Shown one piece after another: positions 56,727-64,000 of a DNA stretch of 64,000 bases. The stretch is from Citromicrobium sp. UBA3494 (GTDB taxonomy: Bacteria > Pseudomonadota > Alphaproteobacteria > Sphingomonadales > Sphingomonadaceae), in assembly GCA_002377695.1 (NCBI GenBank), contig DFQH01000001.1:144417-208416 (forward strand), read 5' to 3'. Under the pieces are notes generated by a model. That model was not told where the DNA came from. It made no database searches and worked only from the letters and a program-made list of their open reading frames with translations. The translations under genes were made by a program, and so were the position numbers. Numbering within the stretch: position 1 is the first letter of the stretch; every line of letters starts with the position of its first letter.

Positions 56727-59710
56727 TCCTCTCTCCCCAGCCATTCCTCCAGCCGCATCAGCTGGTCGTAGGTCGCATAAAGTTTCAGGTCCGGGTTGGG
56801 CCGCGCCGTGAAAGGCTCGTTGCCGAGAATCCACCGATCGAGCGCATCGTGCAGAAAGCGGCGTGCTTCGGGCAGGAAATCGTCCGGCTCCATCCCGGTG
56901 CGCGCCGCGCCCACCTTCAGCGGCGTGGTGACATAGCCGAAGCCGGTATCCGACTTGGCATCGCGGCCCAGCGACCAGTATTCGAAGCGCGTCGGTGTGC
57001 CGTCGATCCCCCGATCCGCATAGGCCCCGTCGGCCAGCAGAAGCCCCAGCGTGCCCAGCTGCAACGCGAAGCCTTCCGCCACCATCTTCTTCGATGGCGG
57101 CCCGCCGGTCTTGTAGTCGACGATGGCGTAGGTGCCGTCCGCCAGCCGGTCTATCCGGTCGGCGGTCCCCTTGATCTCGACCCCGCCGTAATCGCGCTTC
57201 GCCTGTTCCTCGACCGCGACGATGGTGCGCTCGCGATCGCCCTCCACCTCGTTGGCGATCCATTCGAGCGCCGCCATCAGGCGCGGTTCCCACAGGGCCC
57301 GGGTCAGCGGATGGGCGTCCATTTCGGCGAGGTGCTTGGCGGCGAGATCGGTGAGCGCGCCGCCGTGCTTGTGCCATTCCTCCAGGATCGCATGGGCGAG
57401 CGTGCCCTGCCACGCGGGCGAAGGCTCCGCATCGAGCGGGTCCTTCTCGTCCAGATGGAGGATCGAGCGGGCATAGAACTGATAAGGGTCCGACCGCAGC
57501 CGGTCGAGCGCGGTTGCGCTGATCGAAACGCGTCGTACGGCGGCGGGGGGCATGGGCCGTGGCTGCGGATAGAGCGCAGCAGGCTCCGCATCGCGCAAGG
57601 CGTGGACCAGCTCGGGAAGCCCGTCTTCTTCATGCCGGGTGGCAAGATCGCCGAGCAAGGCCTTGATACGCAGGAAGAACCGCGAGGGGATTGCAGGCCC
57701 GTCCGCGTCGCGCTCGGCCCGGGTCAGCAGCACATCGGGCGCGCCGAGCGCACCTGCCAGATCATGCGCGGCAAGCCCGATGCGGAACTCCGCGCCCGGT
57801 ACGCCCTGCGCCCGCAGCACCGGCGGGGCGAGCAGCGGATCGGGCGAGGCGCGGCCCGGCCAGATTCCTTCGTTGAGCCCGGCGCAGATAATCAGGTCCG
57901 CGCGTGCCATCCGGCTTTCGAGCAGGCCGTAGATCGCAACGCGCGGATGCCCCCCATAGGCCGGCCGCACCGCGACCCGTGCCATCGCGTCGGACAGCAC
58001 ATCGTGCAGGTCGCGCGGATCGAGCAGGGTGCCCGCCGCGAGCGATTGCTGCCTCAGCTCGTCGATGAAGCTGCCCAGCGCGCGGCCGTCTTCCCTCGCC
58101 CAGATCTGCTCCCCGCAGAAATCCTCGAGGGTTTGTGCAAGGCGCGTCAGCAGGTCGGCCAGCGGCACATCGGCGTCCTGCCCCATCAGCGGTTCGAGCT
58201 TGTCCGCCACGCCCTCCCACCAATCGGGCACCTTCGCTTTGGCAGCGTAATGGCGCAGCGGGGCAAGGCCCGGCGCCGGGCGCGGCCCGCGCAGCCGATC
58301 CTCGAACGCGCGCAGGGCATCGAGCCAGTCGGCGCGCGCCTTGCGTTCGTCCTGCGCACCGGCGATCCCCATTGCGGGGTGACCAAGGAATGCGATCAGG
58401 GGGACCGGCGCGGCGCGATCCGCAATGAGCTTTGCCAGCAGCAGCAGCGCACGCCCGGCGCGCGTTTCGCCCAGCGGCGCACCGGCGGAATCGTCCGCCT
58501 GAATATCCCAGCGGCGCAGATGGTGGACGATCCTGCGCGCCAGCCCCCTGTCCGGCGTCACCACCGCCACCCGCTCGCGCGGCTGTTCCAGAGCCTGCCG
58601 CACCGCCAGCGCCACCGCCTGCGCCTCCTCTTCCGGGTTGCCGACTTCGAGCAGGCGAACGCCCGCAAGGCGCCGCTTCTCCGAGGGCAGATCGACCCAG
58701 CTCTTGCTCGCCTGTGGCGGGAGGAACAGCGCGCTGACCGCATGGGTCCGTTCCGGCGGGGCCGCACCGATTCCGCGCCGGTGCCATTGCTGCACTTCCC
58801 CGCGGTTCACCCCCATGCGGTTGAGCAGCAGCTTGAGGTGATATTGCGGGTGGGTCGGCGCATCCTCGCGCCCCAGACGCTCCCCCTCGGCATCGTCGGA
58901 CTGCCCTGCCCTGCCCAGCTCCGCCCAGGCAGCATCCGACAGCGACAGGTCGAGGTCCGGCAATATCACGGCGCCCTGCGGCAACTCGCTGACCACCCGC
59001 AAAAGGCGTGCGAGCGCGGGTGCCGCGCTGGTTACACCTGCGGCAACGATTGGTGTGGTGGGCGGATCGGCGCGCCAGGCCCTGGCTGCCTGCCCGAACA
59101 GCAGGTTGCGGCGGGTCGCCGCATCGACGCGGCCCATCCCCGCCAGTTCGACAAGCCAGCGCGCCTGAACACGGGCGAAGCGCCGCAAGCTGTCTTCCCA
59201 ATGCCGTGCGACCGAACCGACCACATCCTTCACGCGTTCGCCGATCAGGTCCTCGGGCGCGATTTCCTCGACCAGCAGGCGGTCCATCGTCTCCGCCATC
59301 ATTCGCGCCTGCCGGAACAGCGGTGGGCCCTGCGGGGCCTGATCGCCCATTTCCTCGCGCAGCAGGGCGGCGAGACGCAGCCAGCGATAGGTCGGATCGA
59401 CGGCAGGGGGAATGCCATCACCGCCGCCAAGCGGATCGAGCAGCGGGCCGAGGGCCTCGTCCAGCGAAAGATCGCCGATGGTGACCATGCGCGGCAGCAG
59501 CAGGCCCTGGTGGCCGCCGTCCTCGCCCATCCGGCGAACGAACGCCTCGCTCACCGTGCGGATCGCGCGCCCGCTGGGCAGCAGCAGGGTCAGCCGCGCC
59601 AGCCCCAGCCCGTCCTCGGAATAGCGCGGCAGCAGCCCCGCCACCAGCGCATCGGCGAACCCGCGATGGGCCGCGATCGAATAGACCTGTGGCCCTAGCC
59701 TGTCGGACAT
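56723..59710 (-). CDS. addB: Double-strand break repair protein AddB
   Basis: 995 residues, alphaproteobacterial AddB type. An inactivated helicase-like N-terminus (LTLLLPSGRAIRTVSEAFVRRM) is followed by VAVVTPDRGLARRIVHHL, LIICAGLNEGIWPGRASPDPL and a C-terminal nuclease domain with TYAIVDYKTGGPPSKKMVAEG. It forms the helicase-nuclease with AddA. It begins 6 bp after the murU stop and overlaps addA by 4 bp. Confidence 0.94.
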   Translation of the reverse strand: MSDRLGPQVYSIAAHRGFADALVAGLLPRYSEDGLGLARLTLLLPSGRAIRTVSEAFVRRMGEDGGHQGLLLPRMVTIGDLSLDEALGPLLDPLGGGDGIPPAVDPTYRWLRLAALLREEMGDQAPQGPPLFRQARMMAETMDRLLVEEIAPEDLIGERVKDVVGSVARHWEDSLRRFARVQARWLVELAGMGRVDAATRRNLLFGQAARAWRADPPTTPIVAAGVTSAAPALARLLRVVSELPQGAVILPDLDLSLSDAAWAELGRAGQSDDAEGERLGREDAPTHPQYHLKLLLNRMGVNRGEVQQWHRRGIGAAPPERTHAVSALFLPPQASKSWVDLPSEKRRLAGVRLLEVGNPEEEAQAVALAVRQALEQPRERVAVVTPDRGLARRIVHHLRRWDIQADDSAGAPLGETRAGRALLLLAKLIADRAAPVPLIAFLGHPAMGIAGAQDERKARADWLDALRAFEDRLRGPRPAPGLAPLRHYAAKAKVPDWWEGVADKLEPLMGQDADVPLADLLTRLAQTLEDFCGEQIWAREDGRALGSFIDELRQQSLAAGTLLDPRDLHDVLSDAMARVAVRPAYGGHPRVAIYGLLESRMARADLIICAGLNEGIWPGRASPDPLLAPPVLRAQGVPGAEFRIGLAAHDLAGALGAPDVLLTRAERDADGPAIPSRFFLRIKALLGDLATRHEEDGLPELVHALRDAEPAALYPQPRPMPPAAVRRVSISATALDRLRSDPYQFYARSILHLDEKDPLDAEPSPAWQGTLAHAILEEWHKHGGALTDLAAKHLAEMDAHPLTRALWEPRLMAALEWIANEVEGDRERTIVAVEEQAKRDYGGVEIKGTADRIDRLADGTYAIVDYKTGGPPSKKMVAEGFALQLGTLGLLLADGAYADRGIDGTPTRFEYWSLGRDAKSDTGFGYVTTPLKVGAARTGMEPDDFLPEARRFLHDALDRWILGNEPFTARPNPDLKLYATYDQLMRLEEWLGREE

Positions 59711-59716
59711 GCGGCC

Positions 59717-60433
59717 TCAGCCACGCGCCAGCGCTTCCTCGGTCTGGCGCACCGCCGCCGGTGTGCCGACCTCGAACCATTCGCCGGTGAATTGCAGGCC
59801 GAACAGCCGCCCTTGTTCCATTGCGCGGTCCCACAGGATGTTGGTCGAGAACTTCCCCTCCGGCGCATCGCGCAGCAGGCGGTGCGACACAAGCTGGATG
59901 CCGGTGTAGATGAAAGGCGCAATCCGGCCCGACTTGCGGCGCGTGACGAGGCCGCGCGCATCGAGGTGGAAATCGCCCGGCCCGCTGAAATTGCCGGCCC
60001 GCTTGTGCGGAACGACCAGCAGCAGCGCATCCATCGCGGCATCGTCCCAGCGATCGGACAGCTCCGCAAAGGCATTGCGCGGCCCTTCGAGCCAGATATT
60101 GTCCGAGTTCAGGCAATAGAACGGATCGGGCAGCAGGCCTTGCGCCTTGATCATGCCGCCACCCGTCTCGAGCAGCTGGTCACGCTCGTCCGAGATGTCG
60201 ACGCTGGGGCTCTTGCGCTCCGCCAGATGGGCTTCGAGAGCGTCCGCCAGGTAATGCACATTGACAACCGCGCGGCTCACGCCCGCGTCCGCCAGGCGAT
60301 CCAGCGTGTGATCGATCAGCGGCTTGCCCGCCACGCGCACCAGCGGCTTGGGCATCGTGGCAGTCAGCGGGCGCATGCGCTTACCCAGCCCCGCCGCCAT
60401 CACCATCGCGGTGTCGGAGACCAGCGCGCTCAT
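59717..60433 (-). CDS. murU: N-acetylmuramate-1-phosphate uridylyltransferase MurU
   Basis: 238 residues. Nucleotidyltransferase signature MVMAAGLGKRMRPLT at the N-terminus, PKPLVRVAGKPLIDH, and the metal-binding aspartate in CLNSDNIWLEGP. The ending EWFEVGTPAAVRQTEEAL is also typical. The enzyme converts MurNAc-1-phosphate to UDP-MurNAc in the peptidoglycan recycling bypass that avoids de novo (fosfomycin-sensitive) synthesis. The start at 60433 overlaps the amgK stop as ATGA, and the pairing with the kinase supports the assignment. Confidence 0.88.
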   Translation of the reverse strand: MSALVSDTAMVMAAGLGKRMRPLTATMPKPLVRVAGKPLIDHTLDRLADAGVSRAVVNVHYLADALEAHLAERKSPSVDISDERDQLLETGGGMIKAQGLLPDPFYCLNSDNIWLEGPRNAFAELSDRWDDAAMDALLLVVPHKRAGNFSGPGDFHLDARGLVTRRKSGRIAPFIYTGIQLVSHRLLRDAPEGKFSTNILWDRAMEQGRLFGLQFTGEWFEVGTPAAVRQTEEALARG

Positions 60434-61413
60434 TGCGGCACCGCGCCGCGCTGCTCGCGCAAGTTTGCAGGGATATTGGCATCGAACCACCGGGCAACGG
60501 GTGCCAGCGCCGGATGAGCGAGATCGCGCTCCAGCGCCTCCCACACGCGCGGGATCATACCAAGGTAGCGCGGCTTGCCATCGCGCCGGTCGAGGCGGGC
60601 GAAAATGCCGACGATCTTGGTGTTCCGCTGCGCGCCCAGCAGCGCATAATCGGCGTCGAAGCGGTCGTCGCACTTCGCAAGTTCCCGGTAATGCGACAGC
60701 ATCCTTGCTTCCAGGTCTGGCGACACGTCGCGCCGCGCATCCTGCAGCAGGGAGACAAGGTCATACGCCGGGTGGCCGACAAGCGCGTCCTGGAAATCGA
60801 TCACGCCCTGTTCGTGCGCGCCATCATCGGGGCGCAGCAGCATGATGTTTTCCGCATGATAATCGCGCAGCACGGTGACGCCGGGCTGCTGGCTTTCGAT
60901 CAGCGGGGCGAGTGCCTGGCGCCATGCTTCATCGAAACCTCGCGTATCGACATCGAGGCCGAGCGCAGGACAATACCATTCGGTAAACAGCTGCGCCTCG
61001 CGCAGGTAGGTCGGCCCGTCGTACGGGGGGAAGGGCCCGGCGGACTTGCGGTGCAGATCGGCCAGCGTATCGATCGCGGCGGTATAGGCTGCTTCCTCGC
61101 CCGCTGGATTGTCATCCAGCCAGTCGCGCATGCGCGCATCGCCGAAATCCTCGATCAGCACCCAGCCATTGTCGAGATCCTCGGCATAGATCTGCGGCGC
61201 GCGGATCTGGTTGTCGAGCAGCCAGCGCCCGACATGCAGGAACTCGCGCGGTTCTTCGGGTGGCGGTGCGTGCATCAGCATCGCGCTCTTGCCCTGATGG
61301 TGGAGCCGGAAATAGCGGCGGAAGCTGGCATCGCCGGTCAGCGGTGCGATCTGCGCCCCGGCCCAGCCCGCCGCGCCGAGGAAATCATGAATACCGTCAG
61401 GCAATGTCGTCAT
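60430..61413 (-). CDS. amgK: N-acetylmuramate/N-acetylglucosamine kinase AmgK
   Basis: 327 residues of the aminoglycoside-phosphotransferase-like kinase fold: DASFRRYFRLHHQGKSAMLM as nucleotide loop, catalytic LRDYHAENIMLL and metal-binding VIDFQDALVGHPAYDLVSLL. AmgK makes MurNAc-1-phosphate for MurU. The ATG at 61413 overlaps the tsaE stop by ATGA, and its own stop overlaps murU. The divL-tsaE-amgK-murU order recurs in alphaproteobacteria, so the function call rests on both motifs and context. Confidence 0.88.
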   Translation of the reverse strand: MTTLPDGIHDFLGAAGWAGAQIAPLTGDASFRRYFRLHHQGKSAMLMHAPPPEEPREFLHVGRWLLDNQIRAPQIYAEDLDNGWVLIEDFGDARMRDWLDDNPAGEEAAYTAAIDTLADLHRKSAGPFPPYDGPTYLREAQLFTEWYCPALGLDVDTRGFDEAWRQALAPLIESQQPGVTVLRDYHAENIMLLRPDDGAHEQGVIDFQDALVGHPAYDLVSLLQDARRDVSPDLEARMLSHYRELAKCDDRFDADYALLGAQRNTKIVGIFARLDRRDGKPRYLGMIPRVWEALERDLAHPALAPVARWFDANIPANLREQRGAVPQ

Positions 61414-61853
61414 GGCGCGCGTCCTAGCCAATCTGCCCCGCATTCGACAATCGCCAAACGCGTATCGCCCCGATCCGACAGCGAAATCGAGAGGCAGGCG
61501 GGTTCATGGCCGAAGCCGCCCGCCTTTTCCGGCCACTCGGCGATCAGCACCGCGCCTTCGCGGTAATCTTCCAGCCCCAGCTCCTCGGCTTCGGAGGGGT
61601 GTTCGAGGCGATAGAAATCCGCATGCGCCACGGGCGGATCGAGGGCATCGTACATCTCGATCAGTGTGAAAGTCGGCGACGGAACCTCGCCTTCGTGGCC
61701 CGCTGCGCGCAGGATCGCCCGCGCCAGTGTCGTCTTGCCCGCGCCCAACGGGCCGGACAGCGCGACAACGTCGCCCGCACGCATCCTCGCGGCAATCCGT
61801 GCGCCTAAATCCTCCACCGCAGCGAGGTCGGGAAGCTCCACGGGTTCGCTCAT
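61410..61853 (-). CDS. tsaE: tRNA threonylcarbamoyladenosine biosynthesis ATPase TsaE
   Basis: 147 residues with Walker A SGPLGAGKTTLARAIL, the conserved VPSPTFTLIEMY and HADFYRLEHPSEAEELG, and IAEWPEK. All are TsaE (YjeE) hallmarks. TsaE powers the TsaBD complex that makes t6A at position 37 of ANN-decoding tRNAs. It overlaps divL by 4 bp upstream and amgK by 4 bp downstream. Confidence 0.95.
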   Translation of the reverse strand: MSEPVELPDLAAVEDLGARIAARMRAGDVVALSGPLGAGKTTLARAILRAAGHEGEVPSPTFTLIEMYDALDPPVAHADFYRLEHPSEAEELGLEDYREGAVLIAEWPEKAGGFGHEPACLSISLSDRGDTRLAIVECGADWLGRAP

Positions 61854-64000
61854 GACGCGCGCGGCAGCGTCATGGTGACGCTGGTGCCAACTCCCTTCTG
61901 CGACTGGATTTCGAACCGGCCCCCATGCGCCTCGATCAATTGCCTCGCGAGTGGCAGGCCCAGCCCCTGTCGCCGCGTCGTATCGCCACCGCCATCGTCG
62001 CGCATGCCGTCGAGCGCACGGGTCAGCTCGGCTTCTTCCATGCCACGCCCATTATCCGAAATCACGATGCGTGCCCCGCCCTCATGCGCGGCAATATCCA
62101 CAAGGATGCGCCCGTTTTCGCCGCAGGCCTCGATGGCGTTGTCGAGCAGCTGGCCTATCGCGCGGCCCAGCTGGCGCGGGTCCGCCGCCAGCTTGAGCGA
62201 CTGGCTGCCCCGCAGGTCGAGCGTGATCGACTTCGCCTCGATCGCATCCTCCCGGGCCCGCGCAACCCCGGCGACAAACGCCAGCAGCGACAATTCGCGC
62301 CGCGCAATCGGCAGCAGGCCCGCTTCGCTCTGCGAGAGGTCGAGCACGTTTTCCACCTGATCGGTAAGGCGCGCGACCGATTCGAGAATGGCCGCGACAT
62401 ATTCCTTCGCCCCATCGCTCAGCGGTCCGGCAACCTCGGCTTGCAGAAGCTCCGCAAAGCCGCCGATGGAGGTAAGCGGCGTGCGGAACTCGTAGGACAT
62501 GTTGGCGAGGAAACGGGTCTTTACCTTGTCCGCCTGTTCCAGTGCCTCCGCCCGGTCGCGCAGGGCCATCTCCGCCTGTTCGTTGGCGGTCACATCCAGC
62601 GTGGTGAGCAGGCCGTTGCCATCGGGAAGCGGGATCCCTGCGAACTCGATGGTCCGGCCATCGGCCAGCTGCAACCGCCCCGCCCGCTCCTTGCGGTCGA
62701 GCGTGGCGGAACGGATCACCTCGGCCACGCCCTTGATCTGCCGTGGTCGGGCAAGGTTGCGCTCTATCATCTCGAGCAGCGCATCGACGGAAGGATGGCT
62801 GTCCAGCGCGTCTGCCTCCAGCCCCCAGGTTTCGGGGAAGCTGTGGTTCCACAATTGCAGCGTGCCATCGGGCGCGAACACCGCCAGCGCTTCGAACAGG
62901 CTGTCGAGCATGGCGGTGCGCGTGCGCAGCAGGGTATCGCGGTTGGCCGCAAGCGAGAGCTGTTCGGTCCGATCTTCGAGGATCAGGGCGAGCCCGCCGT
63001 CGGGCATCGGCTGGCCGACGACCGAGAGGTGCGTGCCATCGGACAGCGGCCAATCCTCTTCCTGCGTCGCATCCTCGCCGAACCAGTCCACGCGATCCTT
63101 GCGCCAGGTCGGGAAGTCGCGGACTTCTGGCAGACGGCTCTCGTCGCGCGCATCGCTGAGCATGCGTTCGAATGATGTGCCCAGCGGCCCGGAACCGGGG
63201 CGCATGCCCAGCAGACGGCGGAACGGCTGGTTGGCGAAGGTCAGCTTGCGCTCGCCATCGAACTGCGCGACGCCGACCGACAGCCGGTCAAGCATGCTGC
63301 GCTGCGCTTCACGGTAGGCGCGATGCTGGCGCGCCTGATCTTCCTGTTCCTGGATATCGACCGCATAGCCCGCCACGCCTTCTTCCCCCAGCGGCAGATC
63401 GGACACGCGAAAGCGCCGCCGCACTCCATCGACGCTGGTGACGGAGACGACGCGCTCGATCGGCTCGCCCGTCACGGAGGCTTCGCGCGCGACATCGGCG
63501 GGGATCGCACCGCCGACCGCCTCGACCAGCTCTATCTGCTGGTCAATCACGCTTTGCGCATCCTCGGCACCCACCGCGGCGACATAGGCCTTGTTGACCA
63601 GCTGCAGCTGCATGTCCGCATTGCGGAACCACATCGGCGTCGGGGCCGCCTCGATCAGGCCGACCAGCGCGGCGAAATCCGACCGGGCGCGCGCCGTCTC
63701 CTTGCGCATGCGGCTGAGTTCCAGCTCGCTCTCGCTGAAATCGAACACCCAGATCAGTGCGGCGCCGCCGGGCGACACCTGCGGATCGGCCAGGCTGCCG
63801 CGCAGCGCAAGGCTGCGCGACGAGCCAGGCAGCGTCACCGCCATGCGGAACGGCGCGGCGGATTTCTGCGCCAGGCGGACCTTTTCGGTCAGTTCGTCCA
63901 GCTGGTCCGAGGTCAGGCCACGGTCGGGATATTTGGCCAGTTCTCCGAGGAATTGCGGCAGCTGATCAAGCCCGAGCCAGTGCGCCAGCCGCTCCGATCC
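61850..64000 (-). CDS. divL: DivL-type cell-cycle kinase homologue, partial (start off the right edge)
   Basis: At least 717 residues; open to the right edge. Several PAS-type domains (AAPTPMWFRNADMQLQLVNK; VAQFDGERKLTFANQPFRRLLG; LAVFAPDGTLQLWNHSFPE) are followed by a HisKA dimerisation helix and an ATP-binding domain (LLDNAIEACGE, DNGRGMEE, GLGLPLARQL). The phosphoacceptor position reads ANMSYEFRTPLTSIGG: tyrosine (codon 62492-62494) replaces the usual histidine, the hallmark of DivL. In Caulobacter DivL controls CckA and hence CtrA. Its place at the head of tsaE-amgK-murU supports orthology. Confidence 0.9.
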   Translation of the reverse strand, partial: GSERLAHWLGLDQLPQFLGELAKYPDRGLTSDQLDELTEKVRLAQKSAAPFRMAVTLPGSSRSLALRGSLADPQVSPGGAALIWVFDFSESELELSRMRKETARARSDFAALVGLIEAAPTPMWFRNADMQLQLVNKAYVAAVGAEDAQSVIDQQIELVEAVGGAIPADVAREASVTGEPIERVVSVTSVDGVRRRFRVSDLPLGEEGVAGYAVDIQEQEDQARQHRAYREAQRSMLDRLSVGVAQFDGERKLTFANQPFRRLLGMRPGSGPLGTSFERMLSDARDESRLPEVRDFPTWRKDRVDWFGEDATQEEDWPLSDGTHLSVVGQPMPDGGLALILEDRTEQLSLAANRDTLLRTRTAMLDSLFEALAVFAPDGTLQLWNHSFPETWGLEADALDSHPSVDALLEMIERNLARPRQIKGVAEVIRSATLDRKERAGRLQLADGRTIEFAGIPLPDGNGLLTTLDVTANEQAEMALRDRAEALEQADKVKTRFLANMSYEFRTPLTSIGGFAELLQAEVAGPLSDGAKEYVAAILESVARLTDQVENVLDLSQSEAGLLPIARRELSLLAFVAGVARAREDAIEAKSITLDLRGSQSLKLAADPRQLGRAIGQLLDNAIEACGENGRILVDIAAHEGGARIVISDNGRGMEEAELTRALDGMRDDGGGDTTRRQGLGLPLARQLIEAHGGRFEIQSQKGVGTSVTMTLPRAS

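Noticed and set aside
56849..59698. A 949-codon plus-strand open frame opposite addB
   Set aside because: AddB has clear nuclease and helicase-like motifs in the minus frame; the plus frame has none.
62492..62494. Tyr codon at the kinase phosphoacceptor site as a sequencing error
   Set aside because: A His-to-Tyr substitution at this place, with flanking YEF, is the known character of DivL, and the gene context matches.

Overview
The window is a high-G+C alphaproteobacterial chromosome segment. The gene set and order (sdhE-recG-mfd neighbourhood, a divL-tsaE-amgK-murU-addB-addA-trxA run, many TonB/TPR-sulfotransferase style genes, short REP-like inverted repeats) point to Sphingomonadales, most likely Erythrobacteraceae. 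Assignment to family is inference from gene content.

Region 1 (1-10761) is one co-oriented minus-strand catabolic locus. A MocR/PdxR-type regulator is followed by a nitrilase-superfamily amidase, a TonB-dependent receptor, a TPR-sulfotransferase, an exported serine hydrolase, an MFS transporter and a succinate-semialdehyde dehydrogenase cut by the left edge. Two near-identical direct-repeat operators (8883-8914 and 1079-1110, half-sites exactly 23 bp apart) sit 48-49 bp upstream of the nitrilase and dehydrogenase start codons, and suggest a small MocR regulon. Region 2 (10987-20077) is a MacAB/TolC-like tripartite ABC export operon containing an embedded GIN-domain (DUF2807) protein. It is divergent from a two-component pair whose NtrC-like response regulator has lost the Walker A lysine and the GAFTGA loop. 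Region 3 (20316-34242) is mostly housekeeping: HerA-like ATPase, a Pmp3-type peptide, COQ8-type kinase, DUF885 peptidase, LMW phosphatase, RecG, SdhE, Mfd, an EAL protein, NAD kinase and tRNA-Asn.

Region 4 (34229-44634) is the most interesting: a 10.4-kb island integrated at the 3' end of tRNA-Asn, bounded by a 23-bp exact direct repeat. It encodes a P4-type integrase, an AlpA excisionase, a RepA-like helicase, and then a compact head/packaging module (head-closure-like protein, terminase large subunit, HNH nuclease, HK97-type capsid, prohead protease, connector, portal). No tail, lysis or recognisable repressor gene is present. This is the layout of a capsid-forming phage satellite (cf-PICI-like). 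A triple GTCACAA array facing its own inverted copy overlaps the 3' end of the helicase gene, and an A+T-rich exported cargo protein lies at the attL end.

Region 5 (44705-64000) carries a DUF2939 protein, a TSUP permease overlapping secA, a small exported protein, a glycosyltransferase, argJ plus an inositol-phosphatase-family gene, thioredoxin, and the addAB-murU-amgK-tsaE-divL operon. The operon joins double-strand-break repair, peptidoglycan sugar recycling, tRNA t6A synthesis and cell-cycle signalling. The divL product carries tyrosine in place of the phosphoacceptor histidine and is cut by the right edge.
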